Virus record (IMG/VR): IMGVR_UViG_3300029984_000017
Span: 1 to 43,077 of that record
Reading direction: 5' to 3' (one strand)
DNA length: 43,077 bases
DNA from: a virus
Shown here one piece after another: positions 8,766-16,955 of this stretch (the first letter of the stretch is position 1; every line of letters starts with the position of its first letter). Below the pieces are notes generated by a model, which saw only the letters and a list, made by a program, of their open reading frames with translations, did no database searches and was not told the DNA's origin. A program made the translations under genes and the position numbers.

Positions 8766-9284
8766 TTAACCGATTAATTTCTTAGTTTTCTTAATAGTAA
8801 TGTTATTAACTTTGCCCTGAATCATATCATCAGTAATGTCCCCCGTTTGCATACTCATAGACAATTTATCAAGCTTGCCCGATTTGTCTTTAGAGCTCCA
8901 AAATACGCTTTGGATATAGTCGCGATTCTTTTGAGTTTCGATAAAAGATTTCTTCATTGCTTGAAAACCTTTATCTAACATTATGGCTGAATTTAATTCG
9001 TCCACCGTCGCCGCCTTACCTCCTTTTTGATTGGTTATCTCAACCCTAAGACGTTCTTTCACTTTAGCTTCAAATATGTCCACGTTCAGTTTCTTTTCTG
9101 AAACTTGTGCTTCCATGTCAGCCAACAATTTACCAAACCGATTAACAATGACTGGGAACGTGATTATTTCGCCAATCAAATTTGAATAATCAATTTTCAA
9201 CAAAGAATCAATATCGACTTCTTCATTAAACTCGTCGAATACCAATTTATAATCAGTACCTCCAACAGTTATTAATTTAATCAT
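8766..9284 (-). CDS. UvsY-like recombination mediator (putative)
   Basis: A 172-residue protein with a beta-rich N-terminus (about 1-55) and then a long charged helical region, including KAKVKERLRVE-type helices and the segment ETQKNRDYIQSVFWSSKDKS. This pattern of helices followed by DKSGKLDKLS is what I recall from UvsY-like proteins of Bacteroidota phages. It lies directly upstream of the SSB and UvsX genes, as expected for the factor that loads UvsX onto SSB-coated DNA. The assignment is an inference from context and weak pattern similarity. It overlaps the Nmad1-like gene upstream by eight bases. Confidence 0.6.
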   Translation of the reverse strand: MIKLITVGGTDYKLVFDEFNEEVDIDSLLKIDYSNLIGEIITFPVIVNRFGKLLADMEAQVSEKKLNVDIFEAKVKERLRVEITNQKGGKAATVDELNSAIMLDKGFQAMKKSFIETQKNRDYIQSVFWSSKDKSGKLDKLSMSMQTGDITDDMIQGKVNNITIKKTKKLIG

Positions 9285-9603
9285 CGTTGCTTGTTTTTAA
9301 TATCGGTTTATCTTCCACAATATCAGATTTAAGGATATGCAACCCGATAACCGCGTATCCCATTATATCTTTAAGAGTGTCTTCCAGACTTTCAAAATTA
9401 GCGGGGATTCCCCTCATTTGTTTTTCCACCAAACTCCTGTACCTTCGAGCCTTGTCCCAAATATGTACCATATTCCCATTAACTCCTAAATCAAACGAAG
9501 CCCCACCGTAATCTAAATTCTTTTTTACGAGAATAACCGTAACCGCCGCGAATATTTCTTCGATAGTTTCCTTTGTCATTCTTTCTTTTTCTTCCTTGCC
9601 CAT
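9277..9603 (-). CDS. Nmad1/DUF1599-like small protein
   Basis: This 108-residue protein has the DUF1599 (nucleotide modification associated domain 1) pattern: KNLDYGGASFDLG at about 28-40, HIWDKARRYRSL near 49-60, and SLEDTLKDIMGYAVIGL at about 71-87. The family is found in phages and genomic islands, often near nucleotide-modifying enzymes, but its biochemical role is not settled. Two in-frame Met codons (residues 1 and 9) could start it; I kept the first. It lies between the UvsY-like and HD phosphohydrolase genes, near the thymidylate-synthase-family gene, which fits nucleotide metabolism. Confidence 0.72.
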   Translation of the reverse strand: MGKEEKERMTKETIEEIFAAVTVILVKKNLDYGGASFDLGVNGNMVHIWDKARRYRSLVEKQMRGIPANFESLEDTLKDIMGYAVIGLHILKSDIVEDKPILKTSNDD

Positions 9604-9623
9604 TCTTTATAAATTTTTTATGT

Positions 9624-10262
9624 TTAAAATTCCATTATTTTTTCAAAGTTCAACATTTCAGCGGGAAATTTACTCGCCAATACTTCAATCAATTCAGCTT
9701 TAGCTTCAAATTGACTGTTGTGAACATATTCAATCCTATTTAAGAAGTCATCATTCCCCAATGCTATTTCACGAACTACGTAAAATTCGACTGCAAGCCA
9801 GTCGCACCACTTTACAAACTTTTTTACACCACACACTGGATTTTGTATATAATCTTTCAACATTTTCGAAGCTGAAGTTATTTCCGGAAATTCAGATACA
9901 TCCCCAATATGTTTTTTCTCGGTGAAATGTTTGTTTGCTAAATGCCCCGACAGCCTATCGAGTTCAGACCTTAATGCGTTGCCGTTAAAATCGTTGTACT
10001 TTGTTTCGTGCGATATATCCCTACGTAATAAACACTCATCCCAATCGTGTAAAGCTGACTGTCGAATAACATCTAATTTGTACTTCAATACTTCAACATT
10101 ATCGGAATTACCAAATATATCTTCCAGCGCGATAGTGGCAAAAACTAAAACTTTGTAAGAATGTTGAGAAACGCTTTCGTGCTTGATTACGTCAACTTCT
10201 TGCCATTGGATTATATTATCCAACCTCTTTAAATAATCCCCTTCGAAAATTCTTTTTAGCAT
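9624..10262 (-). CDS. HD-domain nucleotide phosphohydrolase (YfbR-like)
   Basis: A 212-residue HD-domain protein. The metal ligands expected for the family are visible: H34 in VSQHSYKV, H72-D73 in ALHDWDECLLRRDISHE, and D153 in KWCDWLAVEF. YfbR-type members are 5'-deoxynucleotidases that dephosphorylate dNMPs, so this enzyme probably adjusts nucleotide pools during infection. It lies three bases after the DNA polymerase gene and is likely co-translated with it. Another HD hydrolase activity, such as on a signalling nucleotide, cannot be excluded. Confidence 0.82.
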   Translation of the reverse strand: MLKRIFEGDYLKRLDNIIQWQEVDVIKHESVSQHSYKVLVFATIALEDIFGNSDNVEVLKYKLDVIRQSALHDWDECLLRRDISHETKYNDFNGNALRSELDRLSGHLANKHFTEKKHIGDVSEFPEITSASKMLKDYIQNPVCGVKKFVKWCDWLAVEFYVVREIALGNDDFLNRIEYVHNSQFEAKAELIEVLASKFPAEMLNFEKIMEF

Positions 10263-10265
10263 GAT

Positions 10266-13200
10266 TTATGATATTATATATATTTTTGTTTTGTCCCAAG
10301 AAAATACCCCTTTTTGACCTCGGTATGTATCCATCTTAACTCTACCGTTGATTACTATAACCTTGCCGTTCAGATCAGATACTTCTTCCGACATATCAGC
10401 CCATGTATCTGGCCATACCGTAACCCCTATCATAAAGTTGTTACTTTCTAAATTTATTGAAAGCATATTCCCGTTTTTAGTTTTACGCTCGTTAACCGCT
10501 ATAACCTTGCCTGCTACAGCAACTTCGCTGCCCTCCTTCGCTTTATTGAACTCATCGCCCGCAATGTACAACCCCGCTATTCTTTTGCTTGGTATGGCGT
10601 CTTTAATCATTGTTTCATAATCTACATCTCCAAACCCTGTCAAACGCTTTTGCTCGAATACCCAAAATGTATTTTTATCGGCTTCTGGAGAATTATAGAT
10701 ATCAGGTAGTGGAACTCTTTTTAGATTAAAATACCAAACTAACAATATTTTCCTTTGCAACGGCATAGTAAAATCTTCAATTAAATCAAAAGCCCCCGCC
10801 AATATTAAATTAGTTATGACTCCTTTATTCACCTTACTCGGAACTCTACTGACAAATTCTTCCAAATCAAAGAATTTTCCCCCCTTGTTTCGTGTCTCCA
10901 TTATGTTAGTAACAGCAACTTCCCCCACGCCTTTTATTTTTGTCAAACTAAAAAATATTCGTCTGTTTTTATGGTCACAAGTAAAGTTTTGATCCGAGAA
11001 GTTCACATCTGGCGGTCGTATTTCAATTTCTTCGCCAATCTTTTTTATTTCCGCTAATCTGAAAGGTATATCGACCTCACTTGCGTGTTGCAAAGAAGTT
11101 GTCCAAAATTCCAGCGGATAGTTTACTTTGAACCATTGACTCCAATATGACATTATTGAATAAGCGGCAGCGTGACTTCTATTGAAACCGTATCCAGAGA
11201 ACTTGTCTAACTTTTCCCAAATTTCCCCTGCCTCAACTTCAGGGCACCCGCGAGATATAGCTCCGGCAATAAACTTTTCAGACATAGCAGCCATGGCTTT
11301 CTTGTCTTTCTTTTTCATTATGGTTCTCAATATATCGGCTTCGACTAATGACAATCCGCCTAAAACGTGAACCGCCTTCATAATTTGTTCTTGATAAATA
11401 TATAACCCAGAAGTCCCTTCTGTTACCTCTTTTAATCCAAAATCGTAATGAGGTTTCTTTTTACCGTTTTTTATATCGGAATAATCTTGATGAGCGTTAC
11501 TTTCCATTGGACCAGGACGAAATACAGCTGTCATTGCTATTAAATGCTCCAAGTTATCTGGTTTTACGCTCCGGCAATAACTCATCAGTCCTGTGGTACC
11601 GAATTGAAATACGTCCTCGTTCCATCCTCGCTTAAACATCTTAAAAACATTTTCATCGTCAAAAGGTATTTCGTTGGTATCAACCGTAATATTATAATTC
11701 GCTTTTATGAGCTTAATTATTTTTTGAAATTTGTCTAGTTGCGTTAACCCCAATATATCTTCTTTCAAAAATCCGGACTTGTCCATGTACTTACCTTCCC
11801 ATTCAGATACTAATAATCCGTCAATCATCTTAACGGGAAGCCACTCAAATAAGTCTATATCTCTTCCATCCGAAGCTTGCTTCGGTACAATTACAACAGC
11901 CGACGGGTGAACGGACGAAGCTCGGCACTGAAATACGGCGAACTTAATCATGTGGACCAGTTCTGGATATGTCTGGACGAACTTAAACAATCGCTTTGAT
12001 TTAGAAGCATATTCTATTAGGTCTCCCCAAGATTCTTGTTGCCAATCATCAATATCTTTAGTAAGCATATTCATGTCGTCGAAATTTAGACCCTTTATTT
12101 TGCCAAAATCTTTTATGCAAGTCTTTAGTTTCATCCTTGTGTACGTTCCAATAACACAAGTATATGAATGACCATATTTTTCTTTTATGTAATTTTTTAC
12201 GCTATCTCTATATTCTGTAGGAAAATCCACATCAATATCGGGCATACTGTCAGCGCTTTTAGCGCGCTCGCCCGACACACGAGTTTCATTCAAGAAACGT
12301 TCAAACAATAAATCATATTTAATAGGGTCTACGTCGGTAATTCTCAGTAAAAAAGCAACCAAAGAACCGCACACTGAACCACGTCCCGAGCCAACCATTA
12401 TGTCGTTTTCACGGCACCAATGACAAATGTCCCAGTGAATCATAAAATAGTCGCAAAGACCGTTTGGTACTATTACATTACATTCTGTCGCTAAGCGCTC
12501 CATATACAATTTCATTTCATCTTTGCTTAAATGCGATAGCCGAGTTTCGATGCCAACTTGCAACTGCTCAAAGAAAGAAGATTTAACATCAGATACTTCA
12601 AATAACGGCAATTTTCGTTCGCTTGTATTAATCTTCATTTCCACTGACTCGGACAATGAAACAGAGTTTTCTACGCCAGATACTATTACTTCTACTAAAT
12701 CGTCAACATCTTCCAACCATTCCGAGTAAGACTCAACCGTATCTTGAAAACTTTTGTAAAATTGAGATTCGCTTTCTGCGTCGGCTCTGCCGTCTATTTT
12801 GTTCAGAGCTGACTTTAAACCGCCATTTTCTTTATCTAAATAGTAACTATCGTTTATCAATATGGGGTCTAAATATTTTCTGTATTTACAAATATACGTG
12901 TCTATATTGGACAAATGTTTTTTAAATAATGTAGAAGACGAATATTCAACCGTATCTATTTGGTAAAATAAAGAATCAAAAGACTTCTTATAAATGTTTA
13001 TTAGATTGAAACAATGTTTCTTATCGTCTTTAAAGTAGTTGAATTCACTTTCTTTAGGTATTACCAAACATAACCCGTCCCCGTATGTATAAAGTAACGT
13101 ATCAGGAATAAAACCGTTGTAGTCGACGTTTATAGCCTTATTAATCAAAAGTAAATTTTTCCAGCCAGCGTAATTTAACACAAACAATTTTAATTCAAAA

Positions 13201-13784
13201 GTTTCTTGTATGTCCGCTTCAATATCGTATCCTCTAGACACTGTGACGGTTTCTCCAAGAATACATTTTATTTTGTTCTTTTCACACGCAGTTTGAAATG
13301 ACAACGCTCCCGCTAATGTATTTTTATCGCATATGCCTAAAAATTTATGTCCTAAGAATTTTGCTTTATCAGCCCAAAGTTGACACCCCCCGCTCCCGTT
13401 TAATATTTCATATTCCGAATGAACCCCCAAATGTGAGAACTCCATGACTGTCGGTTCAGAAGTTAACCCACGAAACTTAAAATCATTAAAGCTCGGTTTG
13501 AAAATTAATTCATTGTATTTGTTTTTACCTCTTGCTAAATTAGAATAATAAAACCTTCCTCCGAACTCAAAAAGTATGTTGTCTACTTCTTTATCATCTA
13601 ATAAGTCATACTCTTCATCCGACAGAATAAAGCTGAAATCATCATCTATTATTTTCCCATCAAAAGATTTAAGGTAAAGATATTTACTCTCCCCCTCAAT
13701 AGTAATAATGTCGGAACCATTATTATCTGATTCCGACACTACTAGTTTGTTTTCTTTAACCCAATTTAATAAACTTTCAGTCAT
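10266..13784 (-). CDS. DNA polymerase III alpha subunit-like (DnaE, C-family) replicative polymerase
   Basis: A 1172-residue C-family polymerase, close in length to bacterial DnaE (about 1160). The N-terminal PHP domain begins near residue 117 with HLGVHSEY. Active PHP exonucleases carry HLHxH, so the second His is replaced by Gly (E. coli DnaE has Arg there) and proofreading activity is unlikely. The palm has GSGRGSVCGS and the catalytic motif PDIDVDFP near residue 515. A helix-hairpin-helix segment, IKGVGEVA, lies near 945 and an OB-fold segment near 1085-1120. It is probably the replisome polymerase. No separate proofreading exonuclease, clamp or clamp loader is visible in the window. The TAA of this gene and the gap of three bases to the HD gene suggest coupling. 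Confidence 0.96.
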   Translation of the reverse strand: MTESLLNWVKENKLVVSESDNNGSDIITIEGESKYLYLKSFDGKIIDDDFSFILSDEEYDLLDDKEVDNILFEFGGRFYYSNLARGKNKYNELIFKPSFNDFKFRGLTSEPTVMEFSHLGVHSEYEILNGSGGCQLWADKAKFLGHKFLGICDKNTLAGALSFQTACEKNKIKCILGETVTVSRGYDIEADIQETFELKLFVLNYAGWKNLLLINKAINVDYNGFIPDTLLYTYGDGLCLVIPKESEFNYFKDDKKHCFNLINIYKKSFDSLFYQIDTVEYSSSTLFKKHLSNIDTYICKYRKYLDPILINDSYYLDKENGGLKSALNKIDGRADAESESQFYKSFQDTVESYSEWLEDVDDLVEVIVSGVENSVSLSESVEMKINTSERKLPLFEVSDVKSSFFEQLQVGIETRLSHLSKDEMKLYMERLATECNVIVPNGLCDYFMIHWDICHWCRENDIMVGSGRGSVCGSLVAFLLRITDVDPIKYDLLFERFLNETRVSGERAKSADSMPDIDVDFPTEYRDSVKNYIKEKYGHSYTCVIGTYTRMKLKTCIKDFGKIKGLNFDDMNMLTKDIDDWQQESWGDLIEYASKSKRLFKFVQTYPELVHMIKFAVFQCRASSVHPSAVVIVPKQASDGRDIDLFEWLPVKMIDGLLVSEWEGKYMDKSGFLKEDILGLTQLDKFQKIIKLIKANYNITVDTNEIPFDDENVFKMFKRGWNEDVFQFGTTGLMSYCRSVKPDNLEHLIAMTAVFRPGPMESNAHQDYSDIKNGKKKPHYDFGLKEVTEGTSGLYIYQEQIMKAVHVLGGLSLVEADILRTIMKKKDKKAMAAMSEKFIAGAISRGCPEVEAGEIWEKLDKFSGYGFNRSHAAAYSIMSYWSQWFKVNYPLEFWTTSLQHASEVDIPFRLAEIKKIGEEIEIRPPDVNFSDQNFTCDHKNRRIFFSLTKIKGVGEVAVTNIMETRNKGGKFFDLEEFVSRVPSKVNKGVITNLILAGAFDLIEDFTMPLQRKILLVWYFNLKRVPLPDIYNSPEADKNTFWVFEQKRLTGFGDVDYETMIKDAIPSKRIAGLYIAGDEFNKAKEGSEVAVAGKVIAVNERKTKNGNMLSINLESNNFMIGVTVWPDTWADMSEEVSDLNGKVIVINGRVKMDTYRGQKGVFSWDKTKIYIIS

Positions 13785-15004
13785 TATAATTTACCTAAGT
13801 ATTCGTGTGTGTAATTAGTTAACCTTGATGCAAAAAAGTTCTTAGCAAGCACTACAATGTCTAGAGTATCTGAATTTCCCCCCGCTATGTAACTGAAAGA
13901 CTCGATTTGTTTTATCGCCCTTATCCTTAATGAATCTTTGTCAACCATACCGTCAGACATATTACTTTTGTATTGCAAATAAATTGCGCAAAGATTATAC
14001 GCTAAATACAAATACTTAGAAAATTTCAATACTGATTGTAGCTCGGTTAATGAAGCAGTTTCGCCCGCTGCTAATTTAGTTAGATTATCTATAATCAAAT
14101 TCAAATGTATGTCCACTTCCCTGAGTCGATTTCCAGGAACTTCGTGCTCAAAGTTGAAATCCATTTTTTGCGAATGAGACACTTCGTACAATTCAGGATG
14201 GGTAGATTCCTTAGCATGGTCTTCTTCAAATAACCTATCTTCAAAAGCATCTTTCATTTTTTCAGCCGTATCGTTCCATTCATAGATATGCAAACTTTGC
14301 GAATTATGAGTTTGAGTACCTAATTCAACGCCTATGCAATTTGCGAATAACTCGGTCAAAAAGCTGAATTGAAAAATGTTCGTTGGCAACCCCCAATGCA
14401 AATCATTGCTTCGATTTTGTATCGTTGTTATCAACTTGCCTTTTCTTACTTTCAACATCACCGTATCATTACAAGGAGTATCTTTTGTTTTTGCCCCTAA
14501 ATCAAAATCTGGGTTCCAAATCTGTAATACAACTTGTCGACTATCTGAATTTTCATTCAATATCTTTACCGCATCGGCAATTTGGTCATGCCCTTGGGCC
14601 ACATTCATATTTTCTTCCAAAAATGTATCTTCGGCTCTTACTCCCCAATGTCTTAATCTAAAACCGTATGGCGCATGAAATGTTTTGCCGTCGTCTGAAA
14701 AATCCGACATCTTTTTATTGAATAACGCTAAGAAGTGTACATCCTTCTTACCATTAAATATCCACATTGCTTCGGCAAGTAAAAAGAAAATGTTTATATC
14801 TCTACCGAATCCACCCACGCAGCGATTATACGGGTTTGTAAGCATCGTTTTGAAATCAAGAAGCTCTTTTGTTTTGCCAACTCGACTGTCTTGAATATCC
14901 AAATTATCTAACATCCATTTATTCAGTATCGGGTACACCGCTGAAAATTTAGTAGTTTTTGCTACCCCTAACTCGGGACTTAATACATTATCAATGTCTT
15001 TCAT
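13784..15004 (-). CDS. Thymidylate synthase-family pyrimidine C5-modifying enzyme
   Basis: The first ATG is at 15004; a TTG three codons earlier is less likely. The 406-residue protein has the TS fold signatures: an N-terminal SRVGKTKE segment, EAMWIFNG, APYGFRLRHW, SDSRQVVLQIWNP, the catalytic Cys in DTPCND (about C178), NRSNDLHWGLPTN (about 198-209) and LHIYEWN. The His that normally follows the catalytic Cys (PCH) is Asn. The Asn of the GLPTN motif is kept; it is Asp in T4 dCMP hydroxymethylase, which suggests a uracil-ring substrate. The enzyme likely makes dTMP or hydroxymethyl-dUMP. About 120 C-terminal residues beyond the core are unusual. The gene follows a terminator and a short AT-rich gap, and its stop overlaps the polymerase start. 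Confidence 0.82.
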   Translation of the reverse strand: MKDIDNVLSPELGVAKTTKFSAVYPILNKWMLDNLDIQDSRVGKTKELLDFKTMLTNPYNRCVGGFGRDINIFFLLAEAMWIFNGKKDVHFLALFNKKMSDFSDDGKTFHAPYGFRLRHWGVRAEDTFLEENMNVAQGHDQIADAVKILNENSDSRQVVLQIWNPDFDLGAKTKDTPCNDTVMLKVRKGKLITTIQNRSNDLHWGLPTNIFQFSFLTELFANCIGVELGTQTHNSQSLHIYEWNDTAEKMKDAFEDRLFEEDHAKESTHPELYEVSHSQKMDFNFEHEVPGNRLREVDIHLNLIIDNLTKLAAGETASLTELQSVLKFSKYLYLAYNLCAIYLQYKSNMSDGMVDKDSLRIRAIKQIESFSYIAGGNSDTLDIVVLAKNFFASRLTNYTHEYLGKL

Positions 15005-15055
15005 ATTACACAATTTTATAATTTATACTTTATACTATTAGTAACGTTGGGGCAT
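15005..15055 (-). promoter_or_regulatory. Possible AT-rich promoter region for the thymidylate synthase/polymerase operon
   Basis: Between the terminator and the TS-family start, the minus strand reads TATAAAGTATAAATTATAAA. There is no TAnnTTTG match. The TATAAA-type blocks are similar in look to T4 late promoters (TATAAATA), and the window encodes two sigma-like proteins, but no spacing or second box can be defined. Treat as a candidate only. Confidence 0.3.
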
Positions 15056-15082
15056 AAAAAAAGAGCGCTGTAAAGCGCTCTT
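15056..15082 (-). terminator. Strong rho-independent terminator after the Ala/Lys-rich protein gene
   Basis: On the minus strand, AAGAGCGCT pairs perfectly with AGCGCTCTT (9 bp) around a 4-base loop. A run of T residues follows. It begins about 25 bases after the stop at 15108. It isolates the 342-residue gene from the polymerase operon. Confidence 0.9.
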
Positions 15083-15107
15083 CTCATTATATAAAGTCCA
15101 ATTTACT

Positions 15108-16136
15108 TTATTCTTCTTCCTCAACTACAACCTTTTTTGTTTTTGATTTTGCTTCTGCTATTTTTGCTTTAGCGGCTGCAACCTTATCTACCACGGGAGC
15201 AGCTGTCTTGGCTACGGCAGGTTTTACGGTTTCTTTGGCAGATGCTTTTGCAGCAGGCGCTTCTGACTTCGCAGACTTTTTCAAATTTTCTTCCATTTTA
15301 GTTCTGTTTTCACCTAACTTTTTGTCAAGTTTATTTACAGATGTTTCGATGCTTGGAAGCAAAGCTGTCAATATTTCCGTAAGTTCGTCAATATCCAATG
15401 CTTTGATAAAAGGAACTCCAGACCAGCAAATTTCGTGGTCGATTCCGTTCTCGGTTAACCCGTCAACATGACCGTTGAATGTTGGTAAGTACAATGTTGC
15501 TACAAAAGTGTCATCTGCTTTTACTGAGCCATTTTCCAAAGACAATACGGCACGGTTTGAGTTTTTGCCTTTATATTTAACAGTAACTCCAGCGTTGCTA
15601 ATCCAAGCGTACAAGTAATCTTCATCAGGGAATAACGCTTTCAAGAACTCAAAATGTACGCGGTCTTCTTCTACATCTTTAGGATTCAGTTTGGTTGCTT
15701 TGGCAGTTTTTACTACTTCTTCCTTTTTTGGGATAGATTTTGCAACTTCTTTAACCGCTGCTTTTGCGACTGGTTTTGTGGCTGCTTTCGCTACTGCCTT
15801 TTTTGCCGGAATTTCTTCTTCTTCTTCTTCAACAACTACTGTTTTTTTAGCAGGTGTTTTAGAAACAGGTTTCTTCGCTGGAATTTCTTCTTCAGCAGCA
15901 AGTTCTTCTAATTCTTCTTCTGTTTCTGTTTTAGGTTCTTCTGCGGCTGGATTCTCATCCAAGTCAACAAATGATTCAGCTAAGTCAATAAGAGTTTCAA
16001 GCTCTTCATCTTCCATACCTTCGATGCCATTTTTGATAAGAAAGGCGTTCACAACTGTTTTTGCTTCTTCTTCGCTTTTTTCTTTGAATCCCAATGCAGT
16101 CAATTTCTTGCTAGTGGGTGCGGTTAATTTTGTCAT
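15108..16136 (-). CDS. Ala/Lys/Glu-rich protein with a central folded domain, 342 aa
   Basis: I cannot assign a family. Residues 1-65 are helical and acidic. Residues about 65-160 are low-complexity, with repeated IPAKK.V blocks separated by EEEEE runs. A folded-looking domain of about 130 residues follows (HFEFLKALFPDEDY, then beta strands with VTVKYKG). The C-terminal 75 residues are again Ala/Lys-rich and end VVVEEEE. The low-complexity parts look like histone H1 or nucleoid-protein tails, and they share the AKK.VV..EEEE pattern with the SSB linker. The gene has its own terminator and lies just after a sigma-like gene. A DNA-associated role is an inference. Confidence 0.7.
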   Translation of the reverse strand: MTKLTAPTSKKLTALGFKEKSEEEAKTVVNAFLIKNGIEGMEDEELETLIDLAESFVDLDENPAAEEPKTETEEELEELAAEEEIPAKKPVSKTPAKKTVVVEEEEEEIPAKKAVAKAATKPVAKAAVKEVAKSIPKKEEVVKTAKATKLNPKDVEEDRVHFEFLKALFPDEDYLYAWISNAGVTVKYKGKNSNRAVLSLENGSVKADDTFVATLYLPTFNGHVDGLTENGIDHEICWSGVPFIKALDIDELTEILTALLPSIETSVNKLDKKLGENRTKMEENLKKSAKSEAPAAKASAKETVKPAVAKTAAPVVDKVAAAKAKIAEAKSKTKKVVVEEEE

Positions 16137-16182
16137 TTTGTTCGATTTTTTATTTGTTAAAACTATTTTGTTAAATACATTT

Positions 16183-16812
16183 TCAATCTTCGTGGCTATA
16201 TGTTCTATATATTTCTCTTTCTCGGTGCAATTCAGAGCCGTACTTAGTAAGTAAAAACTCTTTGTGCATTTCTATTATTTCGTCTGGGGTGAATGGGTCG
16301 TCGTCGTTATACATTACTCCCTTTATTGGTTCACTATTATTATAAACTTTGGAGATAATTTTGTTGGTGCAACCTTTCAGATATAATGAGAATACAACTC
16401 TGTTCATTCCAGTCAATCCTTCCAATAAATTTATACCGTTTAAAATAAATTTGTTTTCTTCCGGAACTATGCAAGTATCAATGTCTGAACCAAAATCGTA
16501 TTCTATATCGTCCATGCGAACTTTATAATTTTCACGGGCGATGTACTTCATAAAATCTTTGGATTTATTTGAACACGCGGCTTCTAAATAATACTTTAAT
16601 GGTACTGGTTTTGCATAACCCTCAAGTTTGTATTTTCTCCAACGCTTCCCGTAAGATTTAATCGAGGTGAAAATTTTAATTTTAAATTCTTGTAATAAAT
16701 CTTCGTATTGATACGACAGTTCAGAGTAGGAGTAAATTTTGTTGGCATATTTTTTAGCCAAATGTTCATATCTGTCGTAGAGCACTTCAGACATTTGTTT
16801 TTTGATTTCCAT
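16183..16812 (-). CDS. Second sigma-factor-like protein, 209 aa
   Basis: Residues about 30-85 resemble sigma-70 region 2: YQYEDLLQEFKIKIFTSIKS, then VPLKYYLEAACSNKSKDFM with a basic helix KYIARENYKVR. Near residue 130, LTGMNRVVFSLYLKGCTNKI resembles the start of a region 4 helix-turn-helix (the pattern is ...R.vf.LyL.G.s.keIA). The similarity is weaker than for the gene at 1858-2478. The gene is preceded by the clearest promoter in the window and 143 bases without coding sequence, so it heads a transcript. It probably redirects host RNA polymerase, but a non-sigma DNA-binding role is possible. A second Met at residue 7 could also be the start. Confidence 0.6.
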   Translation of the reverse strand: MEIKKQMSEVLYDRYEHLAKKYANKIYSYSELSYQYEDLLQEFKIKIFTSIKSYGKRWRKYKLEGYAKPVPLKYYLEAACSNKSKDFMKYIARENYKVRMDDIEYDFGSDIDTCIVPEENKFILNGINLLEGLTGMNRVVFSLYLKGCTNKIISKVYNNSEPIKGVMYNDDDPFTPDEIIEMHKEFLLTKYGSELHREREIYRTYSHED

Positions 16813-16839
16813 TTTAAATTTACGATTTAGTATTACAAT

Positions 16840-16880
16840 TATGGTACAAAGATAATATATTTTAGGACTAGAACCTAATG
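16840..16880 (-). promoter_or_regulatory. Bacteroidota-type promoter upstream of the sigma-like gene
   Basis: The minus strand has TATCTTTG at 16854-16847, an exact match to the Bacteroidota -7 element TAnnTTTG. A TTAG about 20 bases upstream is one mismatch from the -33 TTTG. Transcription would start roughly 5-10 bases downstream, leaving a leader of about 30 bases before the ATG at 16812. A dyad, TTAGG-N7-CCTAA (16862-16878), covers the spacer and -33 box and could be an operator. This suggests transcription by the host main sigma factor, so early expression. Confidence 0.65.
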
Positions 16881-16955
16881 TTTTTGTATTTATTTTTAAA
16901 TTTAGCCAAAGATTTAACTAATTTTAAAAATATAACGCGAATCGTCAACTAAACA

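Noticed and set aside
15691-16254. Open frame of 187 codons on the plus strand
   Set aside because: It is antisense to the Ala/Lys-rich gene and its composition (Ala, Ser, Phe runs) is the complement of that low-complexity sequence.
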